A stretch of 64,000 nucleotides of DNA from Macquaria australasica (Eukaryota > Chordata > Actinopteri > Centrarchiformes > Percichthyidae). The notes beneath the pieces were generated by a model. The model saw only the letters and a program-made list of their open reading frames with translations, was not told the DNA's origin and searched no databases. Below are positions 13,101 through 23,978 of this stretch, piece after piece. Both the position numbers and the translations under genes were made by a program. The stretch is from contig SEMN01001203.1 of assembly GCA_005408345.1 (NCBI GenBank), positions 1-64,000 of the forward strand, given 5' to 3'. The stretch's first letter is position 1. Each line of letters opens with the position of its first letter.

Positions 13101-13671
13101 ATAGCAAATGAAAGTTGAAAGAGCAGTCACCTGCTTGTAACACTGCTGGCACTTCATTTGTGCTTAACTTTCAATTAAAATGAATAACTGAAATGTGTGT
13201 CTACTATGTATAATATAAACTATAGACTATGTATAATATAAACAGGACCTTAACTGTAATTGAGTCAAGCTTTATTATGAAAATCATGTCCTTTTGCAAA
13301 CAGCTTCGGCACATGATCACGTTCTTCTCCCCACAAAGAAACAAGTCTTATTTACAGTAAAAAGTCATATGTGGCCTACAGTGCTAAGAAACACACGCAG
13401 CAGTGAGACTGAAGGAGAAATCCATGCATTAAGGATTCTGAGAAACAGCATCTTAAGTTATAACAGGACAATCTGATTTCTGTTGATTAATATCATTTAA
13501 AAAAAAGACCACTACACACAGACTTTTTATTTTTAGATCTGTGCTATACTACATTGATACATATGTTTTCTGTTCACATTAGTCTGGTGTTTCACCTACA
13601 GTATTTGGCTCTCAACAGAACATTTCCAAAAATGATCAGCACTAAGTAAAACATAAGCAGATATTACACAG
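10101..13671. other. Unassigned DNA, no gene seen
   Basis: Contains the longest anonymous frame in this part (10854-11477, + strand, 207 codons). Its Ser/Leu/Pro-rich translation shows no domain, and other open frames overlap it on both strands. A 107-codon minus frame at 10156-10479 is equally anonymous. Short CA runs lie near 10140 and 12240. I cannot support a gene. Confidence 0.4.
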
Positions 13672-14302
13672 CATTACACTCATGTGTTGAACATCTCATT
13701 CCAAAACCATGGGCATTAATCTGCTGCTGTAAAAGCCTCCACTCTTCTGGTTTCAGGCTTTCCACCAGATGTTGAACCTGGCTGCAGGGATTCAGACACA
13801 AGAGTATCAGTGAGGCCCAACACTGATGTTGGGTGATCAGGTCTGGCTCACAGTCCAAGGGTATTGGATGGGGTTGAGGTCAGGGCTCTGTGCAGACCAG
13901 TCTTGTTCTTCCATTCCAAAAATGCCAAACATTTGCTAATTCCAGCTTCTTAAATATGAGGATTTTCCCCTAATCTTTGTCATACATGATAGTAAATTAA
14001 ATATCTTTGGGATTTAGACAAAACAAGTAATTTAAAGATGCCATTTTGGGCACTTTTCACTACTTTTTATATGACATTTTAGTTTTCATATTTCAATTAA
14101 TTGCAAAATGAATTGGAATATTAATTCATAATGACAATAATAAGTTAGTTACACCTCTAAAGCACCCTATTGTCTAAAATATCATTGTATACTAATGTAA
14201 CATTAACATTTCCCCTCATTTGAACCAACCAAACCACAAGAAACAGCTTCTGACCAACAAGTATCTGGAAAGGGGTGTCCACATACTTTTGGCCATATAG
14301 CA
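13672..14302 (-). mobile_element. Tc1/mariner-like remnant, interrupted by another repeat
   Basis: Both parts match a widespread fish Tc1-like element reversed. 13682-13915 contains the AACATCTCATTCCAAAACC, CCTCCACTCTTCTGG and GGGGTTGAGGTCAGGGCTCT stretches, the complement of the Tc1 'QSPDLNPIE' region. 14160-14302 ends with GGTGTCCACATACTTTTGGC, the terminal inverted repeat. Between them lies a copy of an unrelated family (13919-14156). The transposase is reduced to a non-coding remnant. Confidence 0.8.
13919..14156 (+). repeat. GGGCTGCAACTAACGATTA-family copy nested in the Tc1-like remnant
   Basis: Carries the family landmarks AAAAATGCCAAACATTTGCT, TCCAGCTTCTTAAATATGAG, GATAGTAAATTAAATATCTT and, at the end, ATGACAATAATAAGTTAGTT. 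Tc1-like sequence flanks it on both sides and resumes colinearly. It therefore inserted into, or replaced part of, the older element. Confidence 0.75.
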
Positions 14303-15065
14303 GGATGATAAATATACGGTTTGGTGCTACTAAATCTTTCAAACTGTGCCCACTGTGTATATAAGATGAATGAAGTTATAGTTAATTCATCCTACATGCT
14401 TAGTGTAGAAAGGTTCCTTCACCTTCTACGAGATGAAAAATTAAAAGTCTAAGAGATAAGCAGTTGTGCGTGTAAATCAACACCCAACATAAAGAATATT
14501 AAGTCAGAAATTGATTGATAGAATTTCACTGTAGCCTACATTTTCTCCACTTTATTCTATAAATGATGGCGGGCCTGGCAACGACCAAAAATAGATCTGA
14601 AGGTACGTTCTGATGCAGAAACACACACAGAAAATAAGAACAGGCTTTGATACACAATACTACACACTCCCAGCCCCTCCCATCTGATGCCGCAGACATG
14701 TGTATAAAATATGTTTAGCATGTAGCCTCTGATGTGTCCTCGGGTGTATCTGGCTAATGGCCGCCTTGGGAAATCCTCCATTCTCACACAGCACTGAATC
14801 TCCATCAGTGGCTTTGCCAGCACTCAAGGCTCTCTGCTATAGCTCAAATACACACACAAATACATACAGTATTTACACACACATGCTCAGTGACACACAC
14901 ATGCTGCTGCTGGGATCTAATTTTAGGCGACTCAATAGATTTACAAGTCTTCTTCAGTGGACTGAGCAGTGAGGCTGAATGATGCAGGCGTATCAGTACA
15001 TGTGATGACTTTACCAATACTAAGGAATGTTTAAATAGGCCAGTATCTCCACTGGCTCACCATGT
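14303..15065. other. Unassigned DNA, no gene seen
   Basis: AT-rich sequence with a CA-rich patch at 14850-14900. No recognisable exon. Confidence 0.4.
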
Positions 15066-15160
15066 TTATCCTTATCAATATGTAATTTCCTTTTTGTACT
15101 ATCCTTGAGTATTACCATTTTGTTTCATACTTCAACTCCACTACACTTAAAGGGAAATGT
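15066..15160 (+). repeat. Fragment of the hAT-like CAGTGGTGGAA family
   Basis: GTACTATCCTTGAGTATTAC, CATTTTGTTTCATACTTCAA and CTCCACTACACTTAAAGGGA follow the order of the 5' third of the family. Ends are lost. Confidence 0.6.
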
Positions 15161-15164
15161 TGTA

Positions 15165-15428
15165 ATTTTTAGCCACATGCTAGCCACTCTAGAGATGGCA
15201 AACTGATGCCAGCTGGTCAGTCCATCACTCCACCACTTCCAGACTTGATAGCTTGGTATCTAGTGGGTGGATTTCCATGAAATTTGGTACAGACATTCAT
15301 GATCCTCACCAGATTAACTACAATAACTTAGGTGATCCCCTGACTTTTCATCTTGCACCACCATCAGGTCAAAATTTGTCCAATACTTTGGTTTATGACC
15401 AAGCCTCAGCTGAACTTTGTGTTTAATA
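15165..15428 (+). repeat. Dispersed fish repeat with CCATGAAATTTGGTACAGAC core
   Basis: The string of landmarks GGTGGATTTCCATGAAATTT, GGTACAGACATTCATGATC, GTGATCCCCTGACTTTTCAT, CAGGTCAAAATTTGTCCAAT and CTCAGCTGAACTTTGTGTTT is one I recall as a common non-coding interspersed repeat of teleosts. No coding capacity was seen. Only one copy was noted here, so the call rests on recall. Confidence 0.55.
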
Positions 15429-15431
15429 CTA

Positions 15432-15900
15432 ATTAGGAATAGCCTGGGAACCAGACTCTGCGAGCTCCTGTTTTATTTTCCCTGGCAGATGCGCCTGGTC
15501 CCCCTCCCATTCAGACACATTTCCAGCCGACCTGGCTCGGGCCAATCACAACCATTTATCTAATATGGGGCTGGTTTGATACGATGACTGTACAGAGGAG
15601 CGCCGTTGAGGCATTTTTGTGACAACCAAGATGGCTGCCGCTGATGTGGAACGTTCAGAATCACCTATCACATCAGTATTTGACAGACTGGACGGTACAT
15701 TTTCTCTAAAAGAAGAACAAACAACTGCACTTAAAGCTTATTTGATAAGCAAGATGTGTTTGCCGTACTTCCAACAGGATTCGCTCAGCGCTTCGTCACA
15801 TGTTTCGTTGCTCTGATTGGTTGTAGCTCTATCCAATTACGTCCAGAGGCAATTTTGTCTGCGCCATTTAGTGACTTTGCATTCAAAGATTTTACATACA
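15432..15900 (+). mobile_element. Remnant of a mobile element carrying a RecQ-like helicase start
   Basis: The frame from 15631 reads MAAADVERSESPITSVFDRL, then LKEEQTTALKAYL. After a frameshift near 15750 it continues DKQDVFAVLPTGF, which matches the beginning of a RecQ-type helicase domain up to the first half of Walker A (LPTGFGKS). The lysine-serine of Walker A and everything downstream are missing. Fish genomes carry many dispersed copies of such helicase-bearing sequences, so this is more likely a repeat fragment than a host gene. The element class is not determined. Confidence 0.6.
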
Positions 15901-16059
15901 AGATACGATAAATTCTGCATCAAATATGATGCATTGCACAACACTGTTTAATACAATTTAAGGTATTGCATAGATTGAACTATTCAAAGACAAAATTACA
16001 GAATATTTCTGGAAATCTCAACACAGATAAAAGTGATTCAACAGAAGCGACCTTATTAC

Positions 16060-16600
16060 ATAGTTATGCCTTGTGTCTCAATTTGCAGAACTTCTGGATG
16101 GGGATATTAGATTATTTTCGAAGACACTGGGGATGGAGATAGAACCTGACCCAGTATTAATCACCCTAGGAATATCGGAAGGGCTGAGGAGACTGCAGGT
16201 AGCTCAACAGCGCCTCTTATCTTACAGACTTCTCACCGCAAAGAGGCTCATTCTTCTATTTTGGAAGAAGAAAGAAGTGACCACCATTAAATTCTGGCTA
16301 ACTGAGCTGACAGAAACTCTGCATTTAGAATTTAGAGTTAGATTTATTCTTAAAAACAAACTCGGGGAATTTGAGAAAATTTGGCACCCCTTAATCTCCT
16401 ACCTGAAAGGCAAAAATAACTCAAATCCTGTATATAACCTACACTACATGCAACATTAGGTAGCACTCCTGGGGAGGGTCGAGGGCTGGGGGGGGGCCAT
16501 TCTATTCTTGTTATGTTGCCCACTTTGTACTCTGTGATATGAAGACTATTTCTTCTGTTAATAAATGCTAAGTAGTCCACTTCACGGACATTGTATACAG
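16060..16600 (+). mobile_element. LINE-1-type ORF2 C-terminal fragment
   Basis: The frame ending at 16459 reads GLRRLQVAQQRLLSYRLLTA, KRLILLFWKKKE, then WLTELTETLHLE and EKIWHPLISYL. That is the pattern of the extreme C-terminus of fish L1 ORF2 ('AKRLILLFWK...W...LE...FEKIW.PF'). Endonuclease and RT domains are absent, so it is a severely 5'-truncated copy. The stop is TAG at 16457-16459, followed by a G-rich short 3' UTR. The 3' end was not located precisely. Confidence 0.75.
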
Positions 16601-17124
16601 TTTGTTGAGGTATGATTGTTTGCTTTAAAAAGAAAAAGGAAGTGTGCTTATCTGGATGCCATGTATGATGATGATACAACTCTTCACAATCAAAATATGT
16701 GAAACAAAGAATTAGGCAAGTAAACATTGGAGTAACTGAAGTCCACAGGCTTCTTGAAAACAGTCATTCGGTCATCTAAAATATGCTCTGCTGCAGTAAT
16801 TAACATACAGTAGGAGGTTAATTACTTTCCATCACTGCAAAGAAAGCAACAACACAGTAATAACTAAACTGAATGGATTTATCAAATGAAACAAGAGTAC
16901 ATCAGTTGTTTCAAGAGGCTCATGTTGTACACTGTGGCATTTGTCTTTGTTTGAGTTATGAGGCCAAGGGTGAGGCTTCACCGAGGCATCTATTAAATAC
17001 ATGTATATCAGAAAAGTGACACCAGAGTGACAGGAGAGACTGTGTAAGATGACAATATGGCGACATCTCTACAAGAGGAATGTGGTTTTGCGTCCTGTGT
17101 TGACAGAGAGGATGAAGAGATAAC
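16601..17124. other. Unassigned DNA, no gene seen
   Basis: No exon or repeat recognised between the L1 remnant and the inverted repeat at 17125. Confidence 0.4.
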
Positions 17125-17185
17125 AGCTAGATGCTGAAATATGACAGCACAGATATTCATAGCTGTCATATTTCAGCATCTAGCT
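17125..17185. repeat. Perfect inverted repeat, 24-bp arms, 13-nt loop
   Basis: The arm at 17125-17148 (AGCTAGATGCTGAAAT then ATGACAGC) is exactly reverse-complemented at 17162-17185. A 14-bp direct duplication, TGACTTAGTAGTGA, follows directly at about 17198-17226. The function is unknown. It may be the core of a small fold-back element. Confidence 0.9.
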
Positions 17186-17259
17186 GAGGCAGTGTCTGAC
17201 TTAGTAGTGACTGACTTAGTAGTGATGAGCCCACAGAGAATTATCTCTTAGATTTTAGC

Positions 17260-17600
17260 CTCTTTTAGCACATTGTTTTGGTTTTCCAGCCCACAAACTT
17301 TGTGCTCACCAACCTCGTTTCCAGCAGCAACTGTTTTCAGCTAGAAAAATCTCTGATAAACACACTGTACACTGCCTGCCCAGCACCACACAGCAGACCA
17401 ACAAAGTTAGCAACAAGCTGGCGAACATAATAGAGCATTAAGCAGCTAAAGAGCCAGATATTTTTCTCAGGAGTTGGTGGAGACCAAAACAGAGCTAAAA
17501 GAGAGTGAATATTGGACTTACATTTGTCAGTTAATCAAAAATATGACTCCAAATGAATTATAATGTTGTTCTGTGTCTGCTGGATTTGAAAATAGACAGC
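17260..17600 (+). repeat. Dispersed repeat, second copy of the 4390-4755 family
   Basis: Colinear with 4390-4755: TTGTTTTGGTTTTCCAG, GCAGCTAAAGAGCCAGATAT, GGAGTTGGTGGAGACCAAAA, CAGAGCTAAAAGAGAGTGAA and CTGTGTCTGCTGGATTTG. Same strand, non-coding, termini undefined. Confidence 0.7.
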
Positions 17601-19855
17601 TAACATTTAGAAAATACTTGTCATACCAGACAAAATAAGGCTGCAGCAGCAAAACCCCTGAGTGTGCTGAAATGAGCAAGGATGTGTTTTATAGTTCAAC
17701 TCTTCATTTGTAAGATAATTAATGTGCTATTTCTTATTTCAAGAGATACATATTATCACTTTAAACAACGTTTTGTTAGCATTCAAAAATTAAATTCCCA
17801 TGAAATCTTTCCAGCACAGTAGTGCACATACTGTTTCTCTGTTATCCATGATATCAACACTCGCCTCCTTTCTGTCAAGCTTTTGATGTTTAATCTGCAA
17901 CAGTCTGGGGCATGTCCACAATTGTGTTCTTAAAATGCTGCTAAAAACAGAAATATTAAACAAACAATGATTCTACTTTTTTTTTTAACTGTACCATCCC
18001 TCTCTAGACAAATGGAGTAAACGACATACGAGGTTATGCTCCATGGCTGGATTTGTAGTCATTTGCAATATTACAATTTTGAATGAGGTTTTCTTACTTC
18101 TGAAACACAACCTGGAGGTTCCAGTTTTACTTCAACTCTAAGTTAAGCTAAGTTGTAAAGATAAACTGTCCCAGATCCTCTGGATTTAGGCTCTGTAAGC
18201 TAGGAGTTAGGTAAACCTGATACTGAACTGCAAATATTAGTGTGTATCAACACAATTTATGTCCCTTCATCTCCATTTCATTAACTAATGAGGTATAGGT
18301 TAAACCCTACAAGCATCATGAGTTTCACCTGGATTCACCTTCATAAAACGAGGTGTGACTAAAACATTTTGTGCACTGTCGAAGGAGGTAACTGTGTCTT
18401 TGTGGGTTTTTTTTTCGTCTCTCACACTGTGCCTTTTTTCTTACAATAGAACACACACATACAAGTACAGCATGAGTCTTTCCCTTTCTCTTTGTATTTT
18501 ACCGATACAAACCCTCTGATTTTTTCTTTCATTTTACGGAACCCCACAATGCCTGACGAAATAAAAAGAAGGAGAAACTGCTATTGCTCCAAAGACGGCA
18601 GATGAAGCAACACCTTGCCTCGGGCTCCTCTGAGCTCCTCTGGGTTTCCTTGGACCTGTTACTGTGAGCTGCACAGACACACAGCCCTAATACAGCATAA
18701 CCATTAAAACCAGAGAGAGAGAGAGAGAGATATTTATGGCACTCCCCGCAAGGCCTTGCTTCCTCGTTGCGACCCACATTCCACATTCTGTAACGGTGAA
18801 ATATTCATTGCTGTTATCGCAGCTGATCAGGATGGAAGACTCAAACAGCAGCGTATGTTGTGTGTGGTAATGCTGCATCAGGCAACATTGAATAGTTTAA
18901 CACATAGATGTGTCTGTCATGTTCCTCTGGATCGTAATCACCCTTCACCGCACAATTTTCAGTATGATCGTGTGAAACATGCATGTTTTATGTTGATACA
19001 CATCTAATCATGAGCCAGAGAAGATCGCTGATGCAGGAGGGAGGGAAAAACAAAAGGATGGAGGACAGAAGGATGCAAAGAGGGAAAGGCAGGGAAGGAA
19101 AAAGGTGAGAAAATCTCAGCGTATTCGGCTCTGAACCAAACATAATCCTTCTGTCGCTACGCATCATCTACTGTGCTGGGCGCGTTCTGTGTTTTCAAAA
19201 TGTCAGCTGTGATTTCATCAGACATCATAAGGCTCTCCAACCGGGCACCAGATGCCTTTAGAGGAGAGGCCCTTAGGCAGCACACCCTGGTCCCTCATCT
19301 GTCTACTCACACGCACACACACACTTGCTTTGTTCAACACTGCAACAACATGAGACAAAGGCTCATGAGGTGAGGCTACATAAGAACTGCTACTGTTCTG
19401 CAATTCAGCACAAATGCAGAGCTGATGGGAGGAGGCAAGTAAAAAAAAGTTCTGCATTACAGTCTTGGGAGGAAGACTTTAAAGACTAACACACCATAGT
19501 AAGTCTGCTTCATCGCATGCACCGGGAAGAACACCTGCTATGTTATTAGGGAGCATATGTTGCTCTTCTCAGCTACAAGTCATTGAGGGCGCTTCACTAC
19601 AGGACGATCTGAAAACAAGGCATCCGGTATTACAAAAAAGTGGCACTGACATATTAAAAATGCAACTAAATTTGGCAGTTTTTAAAATGTTAGAAATGTT
19701 GACAAAGAACTACTAGGGGGCAGCAGAAACAAGTTATAAAGACAACATTTACATATTATGGCGAACTTCTTAGCAAACAGTTGCCTATTAACACATCCAG
19801 CAGTTACAGAACAACATTATCATTTTTCTCTGTGAGTTTATCATCAGTGACCCTC
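17601..19855. other. Unassigned DNA, no gene seen
   Basis: Contains a short GA run at 18712-18730 and a CA run near 19310. Open frames around 18530-19460 are short, overlap on both strands and match nothing recognised. Confidence 0.4.
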
Positions 19856-19887
19856 TTTTGTTGGCTAAACCCCTTTAGCCAACAAAA
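19856..19887. repeat. Perfect 14-bp hairpin with a CCCC loop
   Basis: TTTTGTTGGCTAAA at 19856-19869 and TTTAGCCAACAAAA at 19874-19887 are exact reverse complements around four C residues. I see no flanking gene that would make it a terminator or stem-loop RNA. Confidence 0.9.
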
Positions 19888-22446
19888 AAGTCCCATTAAA
19901 ATGACTCACATTATGACTCGCATTATGTCCTGCACACATTTTTGCCCTTGTGCACCTAAAATACAAGCTAGTTTTACGTTTGGGAACAACTGCATTAGGT
20001 AATGATTTGTTTGATATGCCGTGCTTCAAATCATGACTCAATTTCCTCTGCAAGAGTTCCCACATTGCAGTGAAGGCCTAGATGTGCAGGAAAGCGTGTC
20101 ACAGCAAAAACACATTGCAAGCTGAAGTGGGCTTTAATCAAAAGAATTCCTGATCTTGGACAGTACGTTGATGATTGTGAGCATGAAAAATTAGTTAGAG
20201 GAGCCAGATGAAAGAGAAATGTTTCTCTATTCATCAAGCAGCATTTTCTGAATCTGATCCTCTGAAACTGGACGGCTCACAGGATGTTTGATTTTTTCAC
20301 CCAAAACAGAGTTTTAGTACTGTAATTTTACAGTAATACTAACGATCCCAAAACTGAAAATGTCCCTATATCTGATGGTAACCTTCCACTGAATAGTCAG
20401 TGTTCCGTTGCATTTATCTGATTGCATATAATACTCTGGCTTACCTACATATTGCAAATGCCAGTTTAAAATCTGCTATCACATGTCACAGAAATGAAGT
20501 GCACTAATTTTAGCTCTAATTGTAGCTTTAGCAAAGGAGAGAAAACTGTGAATGTGCAGCAATCTTTCTAGTCCAGAATCACATAACTAATTGCTATTTA
20601 CAGTGTTACATAATTGACATTTTCCATTATATGTGCTCATCACAGACTCAGTCAGCTCTGTAGTATGTTGCAGCTCTGCAGAAATCCATCCTGAGATGCT
20701 AAACCAAGCTGAGATGAGACGAGACGGAGGGGGAAGCCTGGCTGTGTGAGTCATCACCTGCATCATGTACCTTCAGGCTGCCTGGACACTGAGACAGTCT
20801 GGTGAGAACGACCCAGAGACTTCAAGATGTAGTCCAGGAATTGTTTTGTTTACATGATTCTCAAAGAACTCATATATAAAGATTTAAAGGGGCACCCAGT
20901 AATTTTTTACCCGTTATTTCACTTTTTCCTTATTCTTTTGGTAGTTGATTGTATATTCCTTTTTCTTTTACCTGCCCTTGTTATTTATCGTTCTTCTTGT
21001 CTGCCTCACGTATATGATTACTTATTTAAGATTTTCTCATACTCTGGAGGACTTTGTTTAAGCCCTGCTGGCTTCATTCCTTCCCTGCACATATCAATTT
21101 AGTGTCATTATTGTTTCTCTATAACCATTATGTCTTAAAGGTGCAAACAAACAGATATATGACAGTTTGTTATTTGATTCATTCTGTAAACTTTACAGTA
21201 TTTAATCCTCAGGGATCCGTCTACTGTTTGTCAAAGTGTGTAGCTGTTGTGACGGGCAGGTTGAGTAGATGTGCGAGAAACAGGAAACCAAAAACAGAGA
21301 GACCCACTTAGCCAGTCAACAAACTGGGTCAGAGCTTTGTTAAGTATGCCAGATGAGCTGCCTGAATGGTATTTTGAGCAGACATGGACATGGTGTGATA
21401 GACACCTCCATCAAATTATGATTAACATGTAATTATTACAATAACCTTCAGCCACATGTGCTAAAACATAGATAAGTATGCTGGTAAACATTTATGAAAT
21501 AGTGAGTTTTCCTTTCATACAGGCCCCATAACCATAATCATACTTTAAACAGAATGTCCTTCTGACAAATGCTAACATCCCACCCAGTCATCACAACCAC
21601 CATCCTTGGGGTCATCCTGCATCAATAATGACTGAACGCTTCAGCGATGCAGCTGCCATGTACACAGAAAAACCTTATTATAACCAACTTATGATGACAC
21701 ATGGAGATGGTAAATCAGCTCAACAGCTGCCGTCACGGTTACAAAAGGTTGACAAAGAGATGTATGGAGTGACATGAACCCTCTATGCATGACAAACAGC
21801 ATGTATCTATAACGCAGTAGCTACACAGGCATCATTGAACCAGAGATTTGTCATTCCTGAAAGGAAGAGGAAGGTCTATTGTGAACAATGAGGGAAAAGT
21901 CTCATTACACAGCAGGGTATCTGTGCCACAGATATGGCTTAGCATTTGTTTAACTTTGTTAAATTCTAAGCCAAACCTACACAACCAAGGATTTACAAGA
22001 TTTAAGAATTCAAAAGTTTTAAGTTTAGTTTAGGTTTACTGTCAACTGCCTGAAGTCTTTAGTTAAAGGGTGAGGCCTGATGTAGAGGTTCAAGTTAAGG
22101 CAGTCAACCCCAATCTCTAACACATTTGAGCCACAAATTTCAAAACCTACTCATCCATGTTAGGATGTGGCTGTCAGCAGGACACTGTAAAATAGTTTAA
22201 GATGGTTTAATTAAAAAAAAGTTCCCCTGCTGCTTTAAAATCATGAGTTAACTGAACTATAGTGATAGTGAATAGTGAATAATTAATTCAAACTCTGCTC
22301 ATGCATTGTGAAAATGTAAAACCAGCCAAGTTAAGTTAACTAAACCTGAGAAAACAAGTTCATTAAACTTAAGATATTAAGTTGAATCAACAACTTGTCA
22401 CACTGACAAATGTTACAGTTGGATTTGTTTTCCAGTTACATTTTCT
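19888..22446. other. Unassigned DNA, no gene seen
   Basis: AT-rich. The sequence from about 22240 onward, with runs like AAGTTAACTAAACCTGAGAA, looks like part of a repeat that continues to about 23160, but I could not set its borders. No exon recognised. Confidence 0.35.
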
Positions 22447-22481
22447 CAGTTATGAAGAGTCAGTGTGGCTCTTCATAACTG
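22447..22481. repeat. Perfect 13-bp inverted repeat
   Basis: CAGTTATGAAGAG at 22447-22459 pairs exactly with CTCTTCATAACTG at 22469-22481 around a 9-nt loop. The surrounding GTTGAATTAACTC-type motifs suggest that it sits in a MITE-like element, which is inference. Confidence 0.85.
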
Positions 22482-23779
22482 TGGCTGTGGCTGCTGCTGT
22501 TTGAGCCAGTTTGTACCAGAGTTAGTACAAAGACAACATGTGAGGCCACTCCCTGTAACTTTATTAAATCAGAAACGTACGGGACTAAATTCAAAACTAA
22601 CATTCATGGTGGTTTGCATTGTTTTCATTATTATGAGAAGGAACAGCCATGACTTAATTCACACAGCAGCAAGTTTTCATAATGAATCAAACAAAAAACA
22701 AGTGTCTCTGGATATTTTTAAATCTCAAACAACGCATGTTGGGTCAGTTGATATGCTGATAATGTTTCTTTAGAAACTTAAATGTTTGGAGTTGAGTGAA
22801 CTCTCAACAGTAGATTCATTCAACTCATCATTTAAAGTCAAAAGACTTCAAGGCAGAAGATCTTGCGTTTAAAAGTTCTGACACACTGAAAACACTCTGA
22901 AACACTTTTCTGTTAAAAGTGGTTTGAAAAAAATGAAAACTAGTTGAATTAACTCATTAAAAAAACTTATGTATTTGCATTCAGTTAATGATAAGAGATT
23001 AATTTCTGTATGATGTTTTACAGTATACAGAAAAAGTTGTAATGATTAGGGCAGTGTCAATACAACTGGAATAAATAAATACAATTGGAAATTAAATCTA
23101 ACAATTCTTGACAAACTCTGCATTATTTCTTTGAGTTTTCTCAACTTCTATATTTCTACAGTGCACTGATCCCTGAAACAACATGCTCCCACCAATGCAG
23201 CCCATCGTGATAGTCTAAAGGTAATCAAAACAAACACGCCCATAAACACTTTAAGCCTTCTGCCTTCTGAGACCTAACCTTCTTGTGGATAAATGTTTAT
23301 AATTTTGTGTTTCAAGAAAGAAGTTGGAAGTTTTCCTCTTCTCTTCAGTGGAGTCGGGGTGTTTCCTGGAGCCAGCTGAGTAGGAGTTCCCTTTTATGAC
23401 TCAGCTGCTGAGTGCCAAACCACTTCCACTCGTTTAACCACTCGTGGTTAAATTAATCCATCATTGTAGGTATGTGTGATTTAAATTTAACAATGCAGAT
23501 TAAAACAATGAGCTTTTATTTTTTTTATTAACACTGAATCAAATGACTGAGTGTAATGTGACACGGTTGCTAGCTGCTAATCCCACTGAGAATCAACAGT
23601 TGAGTGTGCAGATTTCTGCAGATTTTAGTTACTTTTAGGAGTTTAAGATGGTTTCAATGCAGTCTGAAACTACATTTGCATCTAAAGCTGAAATTAACAA
23701 TTCTTTTAATAACTGATTAATGTATAGATTTACACATTTAAAATTTGGTTAAATTTGGGGCTATTCATTTATCTCACTG

Positions 23780-23978
23780 CACTGTAACTGGACATTTTTA
23801 TGGTTCTGTTTATTCTGTTTAATTCAATTTTCATCTTCTATTTTATTTTATTGTTTATAAACCTTATTTATAATGTGTTCTTTTTATATTGTCTTGTGCT
23901 TCTTTTATATCTTAATGCCTTTTTATGCCAACACTTGTCATTGTTAAAAGATGCTATACAAATAAACTTGCCTTGCCT
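23780..23978 (+). repeat. Probable LINE/SINE 3' tail
   Basis: A T-rich stretch ends with GATGCTATACAAATAAACTTGCCTTGCC, i.e. a GCTATACAAATAAA signal plus short CTTGC-type terminal repeats. That is the usual ending of fish L2/CR1-type retroposons. No coding part is left. Confidence 0.6.
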
